This document shows, piece by piece, positions 39,501 to 51,783 of a stretch of 64,000 nt of DNA. The notes under the pieces are model-generated. The model was given only the letters and a program-made list of their open reading frames with translations. It was not told the origin of the DNA and made no database searches. The stretch's first letter is position 1. Each line of letters begins with the position of its first letter. The position numbers and the translations under genes were made by a program. The DNA is taken from positions 11,055,001-11,119,000 of the forward strand of contig NC_065874.1 of NCBI RefSeq assembly GCF_933775445.1. Direction: 5' to 3'. The DNA is from Argentina anserina (taxonomy: Eukaryota; Streptophyta; Magnoliopsida; Rosales; Rosaceae).

Positions 39501-42500
39501 GCTTCCGAAGCAGACCCACAATTTCTAGACTTCCCATCTTCAGATTCCAAGTCCTCCAACCCGATTCTAATACCTTCTCTTGGTGGAGCTCCCTTCCAAG
39601 ACCCGACCCGGATTTTGGAGCCCAACATTCAACACCCGGCCCAGCCCAGTGTCCGGCCTAGCCCAGCTCCACTCGACCCGACCCGGTCCATCCTCGACCC
39701 GACCCGGTCCTTCATTCTGCCCGACCCGGTCCATCTTCTGCCCGACCCGGTCTAGATTTGGTTGTCTTGTTTGTCAGTGCAGGTTCACTGACAGTGCACG
39801 TACACCCAAGGCAGGTTTATATCCATTTTTTGGTGCTTCCGCTGTATAACCTCTGATTTGTCACATAATGTTCATCCCTACTGCATCCATCGTTAGTCAT
39901 GGTAAAATTGGTATAACTCTAAATATTTCTCACTTTGTTGGCTTTGATACATGGATTATTGATTCTGGTGTGTCTGATCATATGACTTATGACAAATCTT
40001 ATTTTACCATATTGTCTCCTTCACCTGTACCCTATGTTACTAATGCTAATGGTGAGGCATTTCTCGTCTTAGGAAAAGGGTCTGTTCGCATTACTCCCAC
40101 TATAGAGCTTCACAATGTGCTCTATGTCCCTGCTTTATCTCATCATTTGATATCTGTTCCCCAATTAAATACTGACGCTAAGTGTTCTGTGACATTTTTT
40201 CCTATGTATGTGATATTTCAGGATCTTCTCACCGGAGAGTTAATTGGTCGGGGGTATCTGAGGGGCCGGTTGTTTCATCTAGATCAGACACATGCGGGGG
40301 AGAAACCAGGGGTACAATCTCGGACCACTTTAATCTCCACTTCTGATAAGCTAAGTGAAATTTGGTTATGGTACCGTTGCTTAGGGCATCCATCTTTTAG
40401 TGTTATGAAAAAATCTATGCCTACTTTATTTTTCAGTGTGGATGAGTCATCTTTACATTGTGAAACATGTGTTTTGGGCAAGAGTCATCGGTCTACCTAT
40501 TCCCCTAGTAAATCTAATAAAAGTACTTTTCCTTTTGAATTAATTCATTCTGATGTTTGGGGACCTTCCAAAGAGTCTACTGTGTCAGGAATGCGGTACT
40601 ATGTGTCATTTATTGATGATTGCATCCGTCTTTCGTGGATTGTTCTTCTTAAAAATAAAAATGAGGTTTTCCCGGCTTTTCAAGCCTTCTATACCACTGT
40701 GCAAACACAATATAATGCCACAATTAGAGTTCTTCGTTCTGATAATGGGGGGGGGGGGAATATGTGAATCATGTCTTTCAGGAGTTCTTTAACTCACACG
40801 GAATTGTTCATCAAACAACGTGTCCTTACACACCCGAGCAGAATGGCGTTTCTGAAAGGAAAAATCGTCATTTACTTGAAATGGCTCGGTGTATTCTTTT
40901 TAGTGCCCATATGCCTAAGTATATTTGGGGTGATGCTGTCATCACTTCCGCCCACCTCATTAATCGTCTTCCTTCTCGTGTCATTCAGGGTAAAGTTCCA
41001 TATGAGGTACTTGCATCCCATGTCTCCTTACCCTCTTTTCATAATCTTCCTACCCGTGTTTTCGGTTGTGTTGCTTTTGTCCATCTTCCAAAACATCAGC
41101 GGTCTAAATTGGATGCCCGGGCGGTTAAATGTGTGTTTGTTGGGTATAGAGGCCATCAAAAAGGGTACCGGTGCTATCATCCACCTACCAAGCAGTACTA
41201 TGTCACTATGGATGTTACTTTCTTTGAGGACATGAGTTATTTTGCCCCTTCTGATACTGCTCTTCAGGGGGAGAATTCCTATTTTGAAGAGCTATATCAT
41301 GGAGAGGGGGAGACAAATAAGCTAGTAGATATGGTGACAGGTTCAGTTGAGATTACCAATGTAGCAGCTACACAGGCGCCACCGGATGGTTCCGGCGGTG
41401 TAGTCACTCCAGAGATTCAGGAACCAGCAGATGAAAACACAACTGCTCCTCATACCTCTCATACTACTGTTTCTACACCTGACCAATGCTCTTCTGGTAC
41501 AGAAGATCACTCACCTGAGGTTAGTCATTCTATTAGAGCTACTAGTAGACAATATGTTTTGCCAAATAGGTCTACTCGGGGTCAACCAACAAAAAGATAT
41601 GAACCTACCCTTTAGACTACAGCCAAGTATCCGGTAGCGAATTTTATATCTACCAAAAGATTATCTAAGTCATATGAGTCATTTGTGAATCAAATATCTA
41701 CTGTATCAGTACCTAACAAAGTGCAGGATGCATTGCGAGATCCAAAATGGAGGAAAGTAATGGAGGAAGAGATGGAAGCATTACAAAAGAACAATACTTG
41801 GGAGCTTGTACCTCCACCATATGGCAATAAGACAGTAGGATGTCGTTGGGTGTTTACAGTGAAGCATAATCTAGATGGGTCAGTAAGCCGGTATAAAGCA
41901 CGCTTAGTAGCGAAGGGGTTCACCCAGACATATGACATAGACTATGATGAGACATTTGCACCTGTTGCAAAGATAAACACTATCCGGGTATTGCTTTCTG
42001 TCGCTGCTAACTTGAACTGGCCACTTAGGCAGTTTGATGTTAAGAATGCATTCATTCATGGAGAACTAACGGAGGAAGTATACATGGATCTTCCGCCTGG
42101 ATATATGGCCGCTTCTCCAAGTAACTCCGTATGCAGATTGATAAAGTCTTTGTATGGTCTTAAACAGTCACCTCGTGCTTGGTTTGGAAGATTCTCACAA
42201 TTCATGAGGAAGATTGGCTACAAACAGAGTAATTCAGACCACACGTTATTTCTCAAACATCAACAAGGGAAGGTAACAGCCCTAATTATATATGTTGATG
42301 ATATGGTGGTTACTGGGAATGATTCTGTTGAGGTGGATAAATTACAGAAACAGCTTGCCACAAAGTTTGAGATGAAGGACCTAGGTACACTCAAGTACTT
42401 CTTAGGCATTGAAGTAGCCCGGGGAAGTGATGGTATCTATCTGTGTCAGAGGAAGTACATTCTTGATCTACTAACAGAGACAGGTATGTTGGACTGCACT

Positions 42501-45500
42501 CCCATTGATACTCCTATTGAGCAGAACCATCGGTTAGCAGAGTATCCAGATCAAGTCCCTACTGACAAACCTCGTTATCAGAGGCTAGTTGAACGTCTGA
42601 TTTATCTATCACATACCAGACCAGATGTTGCATATGCAGTAAGTGTAGTAAGTCAGTTCATGCATAATCCCAGCGAGGATCACATGGATGCTGTTGTAAG
42701 GATCTTAAGGTACTTGAAATCAGCTCAGGGGAGAGGAGTAATGTTCTCTAATCACAATAAAATCCTTGAAATTTGTGGCTTCACAGATGCAGACTGGGCT
42801 GGAAATATTACAGATCGGAGATCCGCATCAAGGTACTTTACCTTTGTTGGGGGTAATCTTGTTACATGGAAGATGTTGCATATGCAGTAAGTGTAGTAAG
42901 TCAGTTCATGCATAATCCCAGCGAGGATCACATGGATGCTGTTGTAAGGATCTTGAGGTACTTGAAATCAGCTCAGGGGAGAGGAGTAATGTTCTCTAAT
43001 CACAATAAAATCCTTGAAATTTGTGGCTTCACAGATGCGAACTGGGCTGGAAATATTACAGATCGGAGATCCACATCAAGGTACTTTACCTTTGTTGGGG
43101 GTAATCTTGTTACATGGAAGAGTAAGAAACAAAAAGTGGTAGCCCGATCTAATGTTGAGGCAGAATACAGAGGTATGGCTCAGGGAGTGTGCGAATTGTT
43201 ATGGCTGAGAAATTTGCTACAAGATTTGGGCATTGAGCCTAAGAGTGCTATGCAGCTGTACTGTGACAACAAAGCGGCTATTGATATTTCACATAACCCT
43301 GTGCAACATGATCGTACAAAACATGTGGAAGTTGATCGTCACTTTATAAAGGAGAAGCTAGACACAAAGGTCATTAATTTTCCTTTTGTTCCTACAGAAG
43401 AGCAACTTGTCGATATGCTCACAAAAGGAGTGTCTAAAAAGGCTTTTTATGACGCACTTAGCAAGTTGGGCATGGTTGATGTATATGCGCCAACTTGAGG
43501 GGGAGTGTTAGTGCTTGTTAGTGCTAGTTAGTGTGTGTTAGTGCTAGTTAGTGCAATTCACTTTAGCATGATTAACTCCACTTGTAATTAGCTTATATAT
43601 AGATCATCAAATGTATGTAATAGGCAATCAATCAATAAACACTTATCTTCTGGATGTTTGCATAAATGTAAAGTAAAATGTGGAATCATACATGGCATGG
43701 CAGAATATTACCTGATACATGTCCTCCAGCGATCTTTCAGTATTCTCTTTATGCAGTATTTTGTACTCATCAACCCATTTTGTGAAGCCATTCACAAATT
43801 CATCTTTATTAATTTTTCCATTATTATCGATGTCAAACTTTTTCATCACTTCTGTTATTCCTTTGTCCTCATCATTTGCCAATGATGTGGAATTGATTTC
43901 CTGGAGAAGGTTTTTTACTTCAGGAACTGATATATGATCGTCACCATCTTCATCCATTTCCTCAAACAGCCTGCAACATATTCGTCATCGATTAGTTGGT
44001 ATACATACCAAAATGGGGCTCACGGTTCTGCAATTTGCAAAATCTCATACCCTAATCAGTGGCATAATGCGGATTAATTTGAAAAGAATATCGACATGTA
44101 TGGATTGATTCCGCGCAAGACTGTGAATTGGTGGTGAAACACTCAAACTCACCAGTCACCAACCGGTCTTATATATGATTATCTTTCGTTGATCTTTCAC
44201 AGTACTTAGGAGAGGAGAAACAAAAACGGAACCCTTAATTAGTAGTTTAGTACCTTCTTATGACACGTACATTAGGTGCTCCTTGGACTGTAAGGATTCT
44301 CCCTAGTGCATGTTTCTGCACATGTTGTAAAATGTCTGATACTAAATTGCCATGTTTCACAAATTCTAATCTTCTCTTTTGAACCCAGGGCTGGAAGACC
44401 TGTACTTAAACATTGTAAAGATAATGGAGGTTATGCATGAGTACTTCACAGACATTTGTAATATTAAAAAAATAGGGTGAGTTCATTGACAAATTAGTCG
44501 TGAATGTGCGTACCTGATAGATGAAGTACAACAGTAGGAATATAATAGAAACGCCGAGAGCAACCAAGATGAAAATGTTTTCAACATAAATGGAGTGGAA
44601 GATATTCGCGATTTGCATTATAAGAAATGGAATCACTGAGAAGATCATAATTCTTGCGAGGACGCTGGTTTCCAAATCGATTGTAATACCACAATCTATA
44701 ATTCAAGGACAAAAAATATTGACAAAAAGAAATGAGCGAATATTAAGGTTCTAATTACAAACAATTAAATTAACTTCCAAATTATGAGAGCTAACTAGCT
44801 AGGTAAACTAATAATTAAAAGTAGGAGATTAAAGAGAGGTCCTAATTCTAAGTTAAATGAATGTGAGGATGCTGGTTACTTTGGTTTAGTGAGCATGCTA
44901 CAAACCCATTTATATGTGCGTGGATTGTTTGGATTGTTTGGATTGTTGGTATGCGTGTAACGTGTCATGTGACATGAACGGTTATTGTATGTCGTACTTA
45001 ACTAATGTTGGTACTTGGTAGTGTATATATGGAAAGAACTTGCAATTATTTGAGAAGAGATTAAGAAAACTGACTTGTCAATAATGCAGGTGTTCTTGCC
45101 CACGACAAAGCTGTCGACGAATTTGCATCATTACAACTTGTGAAGTGTTGCCGGCCAACAATCACACAAGTTCCCCAAAGTACTGTTAGGAGCAAAATTG
45201 AAGTTCCAGCCAGCAACCCGACTCCAGTGTACACATAATCTTCAGCAATTTCCTTGGTGTTAAAGAACCCAGAAGCTGTGAATAGTTATTCAACATTCAA
45301 AATTAGTCAAAGAAATGCATCCTATGTGTACGTACAACAGTCAAATTTGAGTAATCATCACCTAATAAGGCAAAGTTAACACACTCGATCTATGTTTTTT
45401 GACGCCTATATACACAGATTTTGTACATCATGAAAAATTTACGTCGTCTCTCTCGAGCAAATATTGTATTACCGAAAATGGCCCGCGTCTTTTTTAACGA

Positions 45501-46806
45501 CCGCGGATTACTATGTACAAAAATATTGGTTCTTCTCAGTTCTCATCACTAGCCTTTCAACTAGATTGATATACATTACCTGCCTGCCGATTTAATTTCA
45601 AATCCTATACTATATATCTATAATACCAAACATCAATGGTATCCAGGGCAAGATGATGATCGATCAGGTTGTTATCTTGAGTTTAACCCTACATTATTTT
45701 GGTATATTTTAACAATATTCATGAGAGAAAAAAAAAACTTCCAAAACAGTGAAAAATTACGTTGATTCTTCAAAGATGTACAATAGTCGACTTGAAAAGG
45801 AAAGTCTTTGCATTCCTCACTTGCTTTTCATACAAGGCACAACCGCATTGGCTTATTGCCAAACCTTTAATTATATATGCATCAACAAGTGAACACTATG
45901 TTCTAGCATGTAATCCCACCACTATTACAAGACTACATGTTAATTGGATGATAAGATCATGAATGATACAGCCGACGATGTCTAATACATGTGCAAAAAC
46001 AGGTAGATGATTGAAGCCACATGTTTTTATCTAATTTTCTTTGGTCATGAGAATTATAGAAACTACAGTAATGCCAGCTATATATTCTCTGTATTCATGG
46101 TCGCGATCGATATATATCCAGCAAAATAATTTATGATAGCTGTATTTCCATATCTGATATTTGTCAGTCTTATTTTGCTGATAGAAAACGAAGTGATTGA
46201 TCATCAATGAACTATATATCCGTCAGTTTTCATTTTCAGAAAATAATTAATGGTCGATCCTCTAATTAAGATTGACACTCTCGATGACATTACAAGATTC
46301 ATTTGGCAATAGAAGAAACTGCGAGCATGGCCGGAAATTAATAAAGAGGCAGAGGTTGCTGAATACGTACCAAGAAGCAACAACGACTCCGGGAGGGCGC
46401 CAAGGACATGGAAAGCACTGGCACCGAAAACACCAGGACCCAGAATCTTGAAGATCTGCTCCCCTCCGGCTGCCAAGTACGACTCTCCTTGGAACAACAA
46501 GTACTCATACACCACCATCAAGAACACATGCCCGTAAACACTGTCGGAGCACGGCAAGAACCCGTACAGTTGCTCGCAGGTCTCGTTGGACTCGGCTTTG
46601 AGAAGATGGAAGGAGCTTATGATCGTTCCATTACTTTGGTTGAACCCAACATCATGATGATGATGATGATCAACACCGTCTGAAACCGATTGACCACTTG
46701 ACATAACAGTAGTAATATACCGAAAGGAACGGCCTTCGACTTGGACTAATAAAATTGCACATAGAACGAAAATGAAATATGCATCATTTCTGCCGAGCGT
46801 GTTCAT
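36512..46806 (-). CDS. NCL: NCL2-like exchanger with duplicated EF-hand exon pair, copy C
   Basis: Nine minus-strand exons: 46806-46371, 45275-45075, 44695-44514, 44399-44254, 43970-43712, 38249-38104, 37889-37631, 37183-36881 and 36760-36512; 726 aa with phases matching throughout. Exons 4 and 5 (146 and 259 bases) are followed by a second pair of identical sizes. Each pair encodes a VFQPW segment plus two EF-hands; the four loops are [36 protein letters not shown] and [13 protein letters not shown] signal peptide, a His-rich lumenal tract (DHHHHHDVG), exchanger repeat 1 ([20 protein letters not shown]) and repeat 2 ([13 protein letters not shown]) are present. Repeat 2 has Gln where copy B has Glu. 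A 5.25 kb Copia element lies in the intron between the two EF-hand pairs but leaves the splice sites intact. Two merged genes cannot be fully excluded. Confidence 0.8.
38399..38544 (+). repeat. 5' LTR of Copia element
   Basis: 146 bp beginning TGTTAGTGCTTG and ending ATCTTCT, directly followed by the primer-binding site. It opens with four GTTAGTG repeats. Base-for-base comparison with 43506-43651 showed no difference. The 3' end is CT rather than the usual CA. Confidence 0.93.
38545..38556 (+). promoter_or_regulatory. Primer-binding site of Copia element
   Basis: TGGTATCAGAGC, complementary to the 3' end of initiator tRNA-Met, immediately after the 5' LTR. This fixes the LTR boundary and the element's sense. 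Confidence 0.93.
38765..39045 (-). pseudogene. Captured ACT-domain repeat (ACR) gene fragment
   Basis: On the strand opposite to the retrotransposon, an open frame reads [20 protein letters not shown], then [42 protein letters not shown] and DQQGNKL. This matches the N-terminus and first ACT domain of plant ACR proteins (predicted amino-acid sensors). The expected SSDGGWFMDVF segment is replaced by unrelated residues, so a small frame change has occurred. It stops before the second ACT domain. It is a host gene piece captured by the element, not a working gene. Confidence 0.75.
39285..39497 (+). pseudogene. Captured alpha-tubulin gene fragment
   Basis: In the sense of the retrotransposon the DNA encodes [15 protein letters not shown], then after a one-base frame change [20 protein letters not shown] and [11 protein letters not shown], then after another frame change [15 protein letters not shown]. 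These three pieces lie in the order of plant alpha-tubulin residues around 40-100. The high GC content contrasts with the rest of the element. Frame changes and missing ends make it a non-functional captured fragment. Confidence 0.85.
39498..39867 (+). other. Captured or repetitive GC-rich leader of Copia element
   Basis: Contains several near-copies of CGACCCGGTCC between about 39660 and 39755, in Pro/Arg/Ser-rich frames. Its origin is unknown. It lies between the tubulin fragment and the protease region, where gag would normally end. Confidence 0.5.
39868..43498 (+). pseudogene. Disrupted Copia pol (protease, integrase, RT, RNase H)
   Basis: Protease motif DSGVSDHMT lies at the start, followed by the pre-integrase HHCC-type segment (LGHPSF...CETCVLGK) and the integrase core (HSDVWGP, FIDD, LRSDNGG). 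A run of about nine to ten G at 40747-40758 shifts the frame in the integrase active-site region. Frame then continues from 40764 to a TAG at 41613-41615, then again in the same frame from about 41685 with reverse transcriptase motifs ([26 protein letters not shown]). A 248 bp tandem duplication disturbs the RNase H boundary before the final [21 protein letters not shown] see no gag. Confidence 0.88.
42623..43118 (+). repeat. 248 bp tandem duplication inside Copia RT/RNase H
   Basis: Positions 42623-42870 are repeated at 42871-43118, both starting AGATGTTGCATATGCAG. I count three base differences, for example DADWAG in copy 1 against DANWAG in copy 2. 248 is not a multiple of three, so the duplication breaks the frame. 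Confidence 0.88.
43495..43505 (+). promoter_or_regulatory. Polypurine tract of Copia element
   Basis: GAGGGGGAG-type purine run directly before the 3' LTR, the expected primer for plus-strand synthesis. Confidence 0.85.
43506..43651 (+). repeat. 3' LTR of Copia element
   Basis: 146 bp, identical by eye to the 5' LTR at 38399-38544, followed by the GGATG target duplication. Confidence 0.93.
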
Positions 46807-47252
46807 TCCCGCGTGACAGCTGAAATGAACAAGAAGACTTTTGCTAATGGAGGAGGTGGAAAATGATGTACGTATATATATGTTTACAGATTTGAATATA
46901 TGTTCATTAATGGTACGTATATATATGATATATATTCTGGTGATTTGTAGAAAAGTATTGGGAAGATTGGAGGTGAGCGCGCGCATACATAAGGTCAATG
47001 TTCCTATGTTGATCGATCTTGGTGGATTAGGTTTATATTATTTTGGAACTTTATTTAAAACAAATAACACCCAAGCAGCCATGTTTTTGACAACGTGTAC
47101 GTTCTCAATTTATGTAGTTATGAGATGATTTGGGAAAAGTAGGAATGATGAAATTTGAATAAAAGAAACCCTCAGTAGGCTCCATCATCATTCATATGAC
47201 GTCTGCTGTTATGCATGAGACATTTATTTTATTTTTTCTTTTAAATACTTTT
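46807..47252. other. Upstream region of NCL copy C
   Basis: Expected to hold the promoter and 5' UTR of copy C, transcribed leftwards. Contains short TATATA stretches near 46870-46935. No other gene seen. Confidence 0.4.
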
Positions 47253-47477
47253 TGTTGAAGGATAATGATGTCCAAACGTAGTTTGAATATGTCAAATTCA
47301 GTTTTGTCAATTTAATTTAGTCTCTGAATGTAGTGATAAGGTTATATATTAAGTAGGACTTATGGCTTATTATCTGTTGTAAACATCCCATATATAAAGG
47401 TTTATTGGTTAATGAAAATGCAAATCACTTTCAATGTATTCACATCTTTCAAACTTTTCTTATTTTCACTTAAAAAC
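47253..47477 (+). repeat. 5' LTR of decayed Copia element
   Basis: Starts TGTTGAAGGATAATGATG and shares blocks with 51784-51990, with many substitutions and indels between the two. Followed by GTTATTAGCATGAAGCTCT, which may be the primer-binding site; the 3' boundary is approximate. Confidence 0.7.
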
Positions 47478-49919
47478 GTTATTAGCATGAAGCTCTCCTA
47501 GCTTCCAATCCCCTTTTGCGTCTAGACACTAGCAAAGAAGTATGTTTCCAGGAGAATTAGATTCTTTTGTTGATTGTGTAACCACACACACACAATACTT
47601 CGAAATAGGTAATTATTCATCAAATTTTTGCCTCTTAAATCTTATTTGAGTAAGATGACTGGGTCATCTCTAGTGATTCATGGCCGAGGAAGAGCTCAAT
47701 TCTTATTGCCAAATGACACTTTACTTGATATAACCGAAGCACTTTATGCTCTAATAGCTCCTCGAACCCTTTTGAGTTTTAAGGACTACGTGCTAATGGT
47801 TATCATTTAATTAAATACTCATTATGAAAATGGAAAAAAGTACTTATTTATTATTTCTGATGAAGAAAGTGCATAATAGAAAAACTTAAAGGTCAATCTA
47901 GTGGGTTATACTTAACCACTGTTCGAATTGTTGAATTCAATCATGTTATAACTAACCACTATTCGAATTTTAAAGCCCATCACTCATTTTGTAAAGCATG
48001 CACTTTAGCAAAATTAGGATCTAGACCATCCTATGTTAAAGACATTGTTGATGCATGTTCTTCCACAAGCTCAACCCAAGACCTGACATGCAAAAAAATC
48101 CGGACCAACGGTACTAAAGCCAAACCAAGCTTAATATCAAACCAAATGTAGATTAAAACACGTCACGCAATTCTTGTAGACCCAAGCTACGCTATGGGGC
48201 TTACATAAGGGGTTGTGATTTGAAAGGTAACGGATCTTGTGATGCCCATCGTTGAAATAGAGTACGTAAATAAATTTTGGGCTTGGGAACCAAAATGCAT
48301 GCATTATGTGACTTTAAATTCGACATTGGGCTAGTAGAGAAAGAGATTTCAACCCAATCAAGCCAAAGGCCATTTCTGACCTAAAACCCATCACATGGCC
48401 CATAATCCATATCCATTTCAGTTGCATTTTCCTCTTCTGGTAAACATGTTCCACCCTTTTGTTGCTGGGACTGGTGCTCGGCCAATTCTGACAGCACCAG
48501 AGATTCAGGAAAAACAATCGCGCCTAGATCTTCTAAGATCTCTTCGATTTCCTATCCCCACAATTTCCTTTGAGCATGATTTAAGGAACCCATGATCTTT
48601 GGTTGGTGACAGCAGCACCAAGGTGTCGTCCTATTCCCCAGTCACCACCGTCCCTATACACTGAACGGATTCCTTCAATGAAATGAAGATGAGTCCCAAG
48701 AACCATTGGTCCTTGAGGTTCCCCTTCCCTTCCCAGCTCCACTATAAAGCAAAAGAGTTGTTGTTTCAATTGAGGAAGTCATTCTAATTCATTCCAACTC
48801 ATCCCAACCCAGAAAAACCCAGAAACTTCAAGTAAGAGAGCAGACTTTATCTCTCTTATCCAAACCATTATCCACCTCGCCTTAATCATCACCCAAGTTA
48901 TGCAATCGCATCTCTATTCAACTCATAAGCATCCAACTTCCTCACCACACCCCTTTTGTAAGTTTTGTTACTCTTGTAAGCATAGAGAATAACAGCTATT
49001 ACAATCAAGCAAATCGTCGTTGTTACAGTCAAGTGAATCGATGTTGTTAATGTCAGATCAATCACAACAAAATCAGTCTTGGATCATTCCTCGATCGATT
49101 TTGGGCGTAGTCGCACCGTAAAAACACCCTCTTACATACACTAAATAAAATATTCAATTCTTACAAAGAATCCAAGAAGATATATGTTGACCCATCCATA
49201 CATATAGTGGAGGCCATTTAGATACTTCATGGTTCTGGTGGGCGCATTGACACGTTGGTCATATGTCCAAATTATTCGACTAAGGGCACACCACTCATAT
49301 CACCCTATAAAGTCAATATGCCTCGACAATGATGTAGAGTTTACATCTAAAACTTTTAATGATTATTACATATCTATTGGGATTAATGTTGACCATCTAG
49401 TACCACATGTACACACACAAAATGGTCTCGCATAAGCCACCATCAAAAGACTACAAATGGTTACTAGGGCATTGCTTATGCATACCAATCTACCTATATC
49501 TGCTTGGGGTCTCGCAATACTACATGCATCTTTACTTATTCGTTTCAGACCCATTGTCAATCAACCTTTATCAGCGTATCAGGTGGTAACTGGATATGAG
49601 CACGATGTCTCACACTTACACATATATGGTTGTGTAGTTTATGTGCCAATAACTCTCCCACAACGCACAAAAATGGGTCCTCAGAGATGATTAAGTATCT
49701 ATGTTGGATACAATTCTTCAACAATAATCTGTTACATAGAACGTATGACAGATGATCTTTTTACCGCTAGATTTGCAGATTGTTGCTTTGATGAGACAGT
49801 CTTCCCGTCGTTAGAGGGAGATACAAACAATAATGTTCAAAATGAACGATAGGGATTCTCATTGTTTGTCTCATTCTGTCTCATCTTGTGTGTGTGAGAT
49901 ATATATATATATATGTATA

Positions 49920-50323
49920 TAGTCTCTATCTAGAGTGAAGGTTCACTCTGAAGTTTCAGAGTGAAGTTCCAATTTTTGCATACTTTTCGGTCAAATTTTT
50001 TCACCATAAGCGATTCAATATTTAGTTATGCTATTCAAGATCATCTCTATAAAGTTTCATACAATTTGACAGTGATTTGAGCTTTCAAAATTGAGATTTA
50101 CACGAACGGTTCACGTTGAACAATTTTAATTCATTCATTGATTTAATCTAATTTCAATACCTTAACGATGTCCGAATTAGATGAAATTTTGTAGAGATGA
50201 TCTTGAATAGCATACCTAAATATTGAATTGCTTATGGTGAAAAAAGTTGACCGAAAAGTGTGCCAAAATTGGAACTTCACTCTGAAACTTCAGAGTGAAC
50301 CTTCACTCTGGATAGGGACTGTA
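49920..50323. mobile_element. MITE with long terminal inverted repeats, nested in decayed Copia
   Basis: About 404 bp. Left end AGTCTCTATCTAGAGTGAAG and right end, on the other strand, AGTCCCTATCCAGAGTGAAG; the arms continue inward through TTCACTCTGAA, TTGG/CCAA and the CACCATAAGC segment, so much of the element is a fold-back. It sits in a (TA)n stretch, so the target duplication is not readable. A half copy lies at 61394-61587. Confidence 0.75.
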
Positions 50324-51783
50324 TATGTATATATATATATATATATATGATGGACTTTAATTGCTCCAATCAAGTGACTCTAAACCATGGAGGGCATTTT
50401 GCATGAAATGAAAATGCTCTCTATATGGTTTAAAAAAATCTAGATGGATGTGGTATAACCGTCTAAATAATTACTTGATTGGGAAGGGATATGTGAATAA
50501 TGATATATGTCCATGTGTGTTTATAAAAAGAACAAGGTATGTATTCACAATAGTTGACGTTTATGTTGATGACATGAATTTAATTGGTACTCTTGAATAA
50601 ATAAGAGGCACGGCCAACCTTTTGAAATCCGAATTTGAGATGAAAGATCTTGGGAATACTAAGTTTTGTCTAAGACTTGAGATAGAACACCGAAAGAGTG
50701 GATATTAATCCATCAGTCTGCATACGTCCAAAAGATGCTAAGGCAATTTAATGTGGACAAAATGTATTCAGTTAATACTCCCATGATTGGTCGAACACTA
50801 GATCCAAAGAAGGATCCATTTAATGCTAAAGATGATAACGAAGAACTTTTGGCGGTAGAAGTGCCATATCTATGTGCAATAGGTGCATTATTGTACTTAG
50901 CACAATGTACTAGACCTAATATCTCTTTCGTTGTGAATTTGTTAGCTAGATATAACTCTGCACCCACACAACGCCATTGGAATGACATAAAAGAATATCT
51001 TTAGATATTTAAAGGGTACAATTGATATTGGCTTGGTCTATCTATAGAGAAAAGCTAGAAGAATTGACAGGAATATCAGAAAACTTATTCCATATGTTAA
51101 AAATCCTTATGATGTTTTGGTAGGTTTCACTGATGTTGGGTATCTCTCTGACCCACATAAAGGACGTTCTCAAATTAGTTATGTATTTACCATGAGAAAT
51201 ACGGCAATATCTTGGAGGTCTATAAAACAAATGCTTGTTGCCACGTCCTCAAATCATACAAAGATTATTGCGCTACATGAAGCAGTTCGTGAATGCATAT
51301 GGTTAAGATCAATTATTTCACATATTCAAAAAACTAGTGACTTATCATCTACCACTGAAGAACCGAAAGCATTTATAAAGATAATGTTGCTTGTATCGAA
51401 CAAATGAAACAATGATATATTAAGGGTGATAATACCACACATATTTCACTCAAATTCTTTTATAATGATCAGCAACAACAGACTTTCCCCAAGATTTAAG
51501 TGAATCAGGTTCAATCTGATGAGAATGTGGCGGATTTATTTACCAAATCTTTACCTAAGACCACATTTGAAAAACATGTGAAAAACATTGGTATGCTTAA
51601 GTTATCAGAATCAGGGGGAGTTGCGGAGTTCAGGGGGAGATTGTTATGTTCACGTTACTTTGAAGTTCTTGTACTCTTTTTTCCTATGATCGAGGTTATT
51701 TTTGCCCACAAGATTTTTGTTACTCGATAAGGTTTTAATGAGGCAACGAGAGGAGTACTACGTTTGGATCGCAGAAGGGGGAG

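Larger units (their letters stand above)
38399..43651 (+). mobile_element. Recent Ty1/Copia LTR retrotransposon with captured gene fragments
   Basis: A 5253 bp element with exact 5 bp target duplication GGATG (38394-38398, 43652-43656), two 146 bp LTRs that I read as identical, a tRNA-iMet primer site and a polypurine tract. Order of coding segments: protease, integrase, reverse transcriptase, RNase H, which is Copia order. There is no gag zinc knuckle; that place holds ACR and alpha-tubulin fragments. pol is broken by a poly-G frameshift, a stop codon and an internal duplication, so it must have moved using proteins from another element. It lies antisense to its host gene, NCL copy C. Confidence 0.93.

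Noticed and set aside
43643..43957. Separate EF-hand protein gene beside the Copia element
   Set aside because: The frame is exon 5 of NCL copy C, with matching splice sites and phase, rather than a stand-alone gene.
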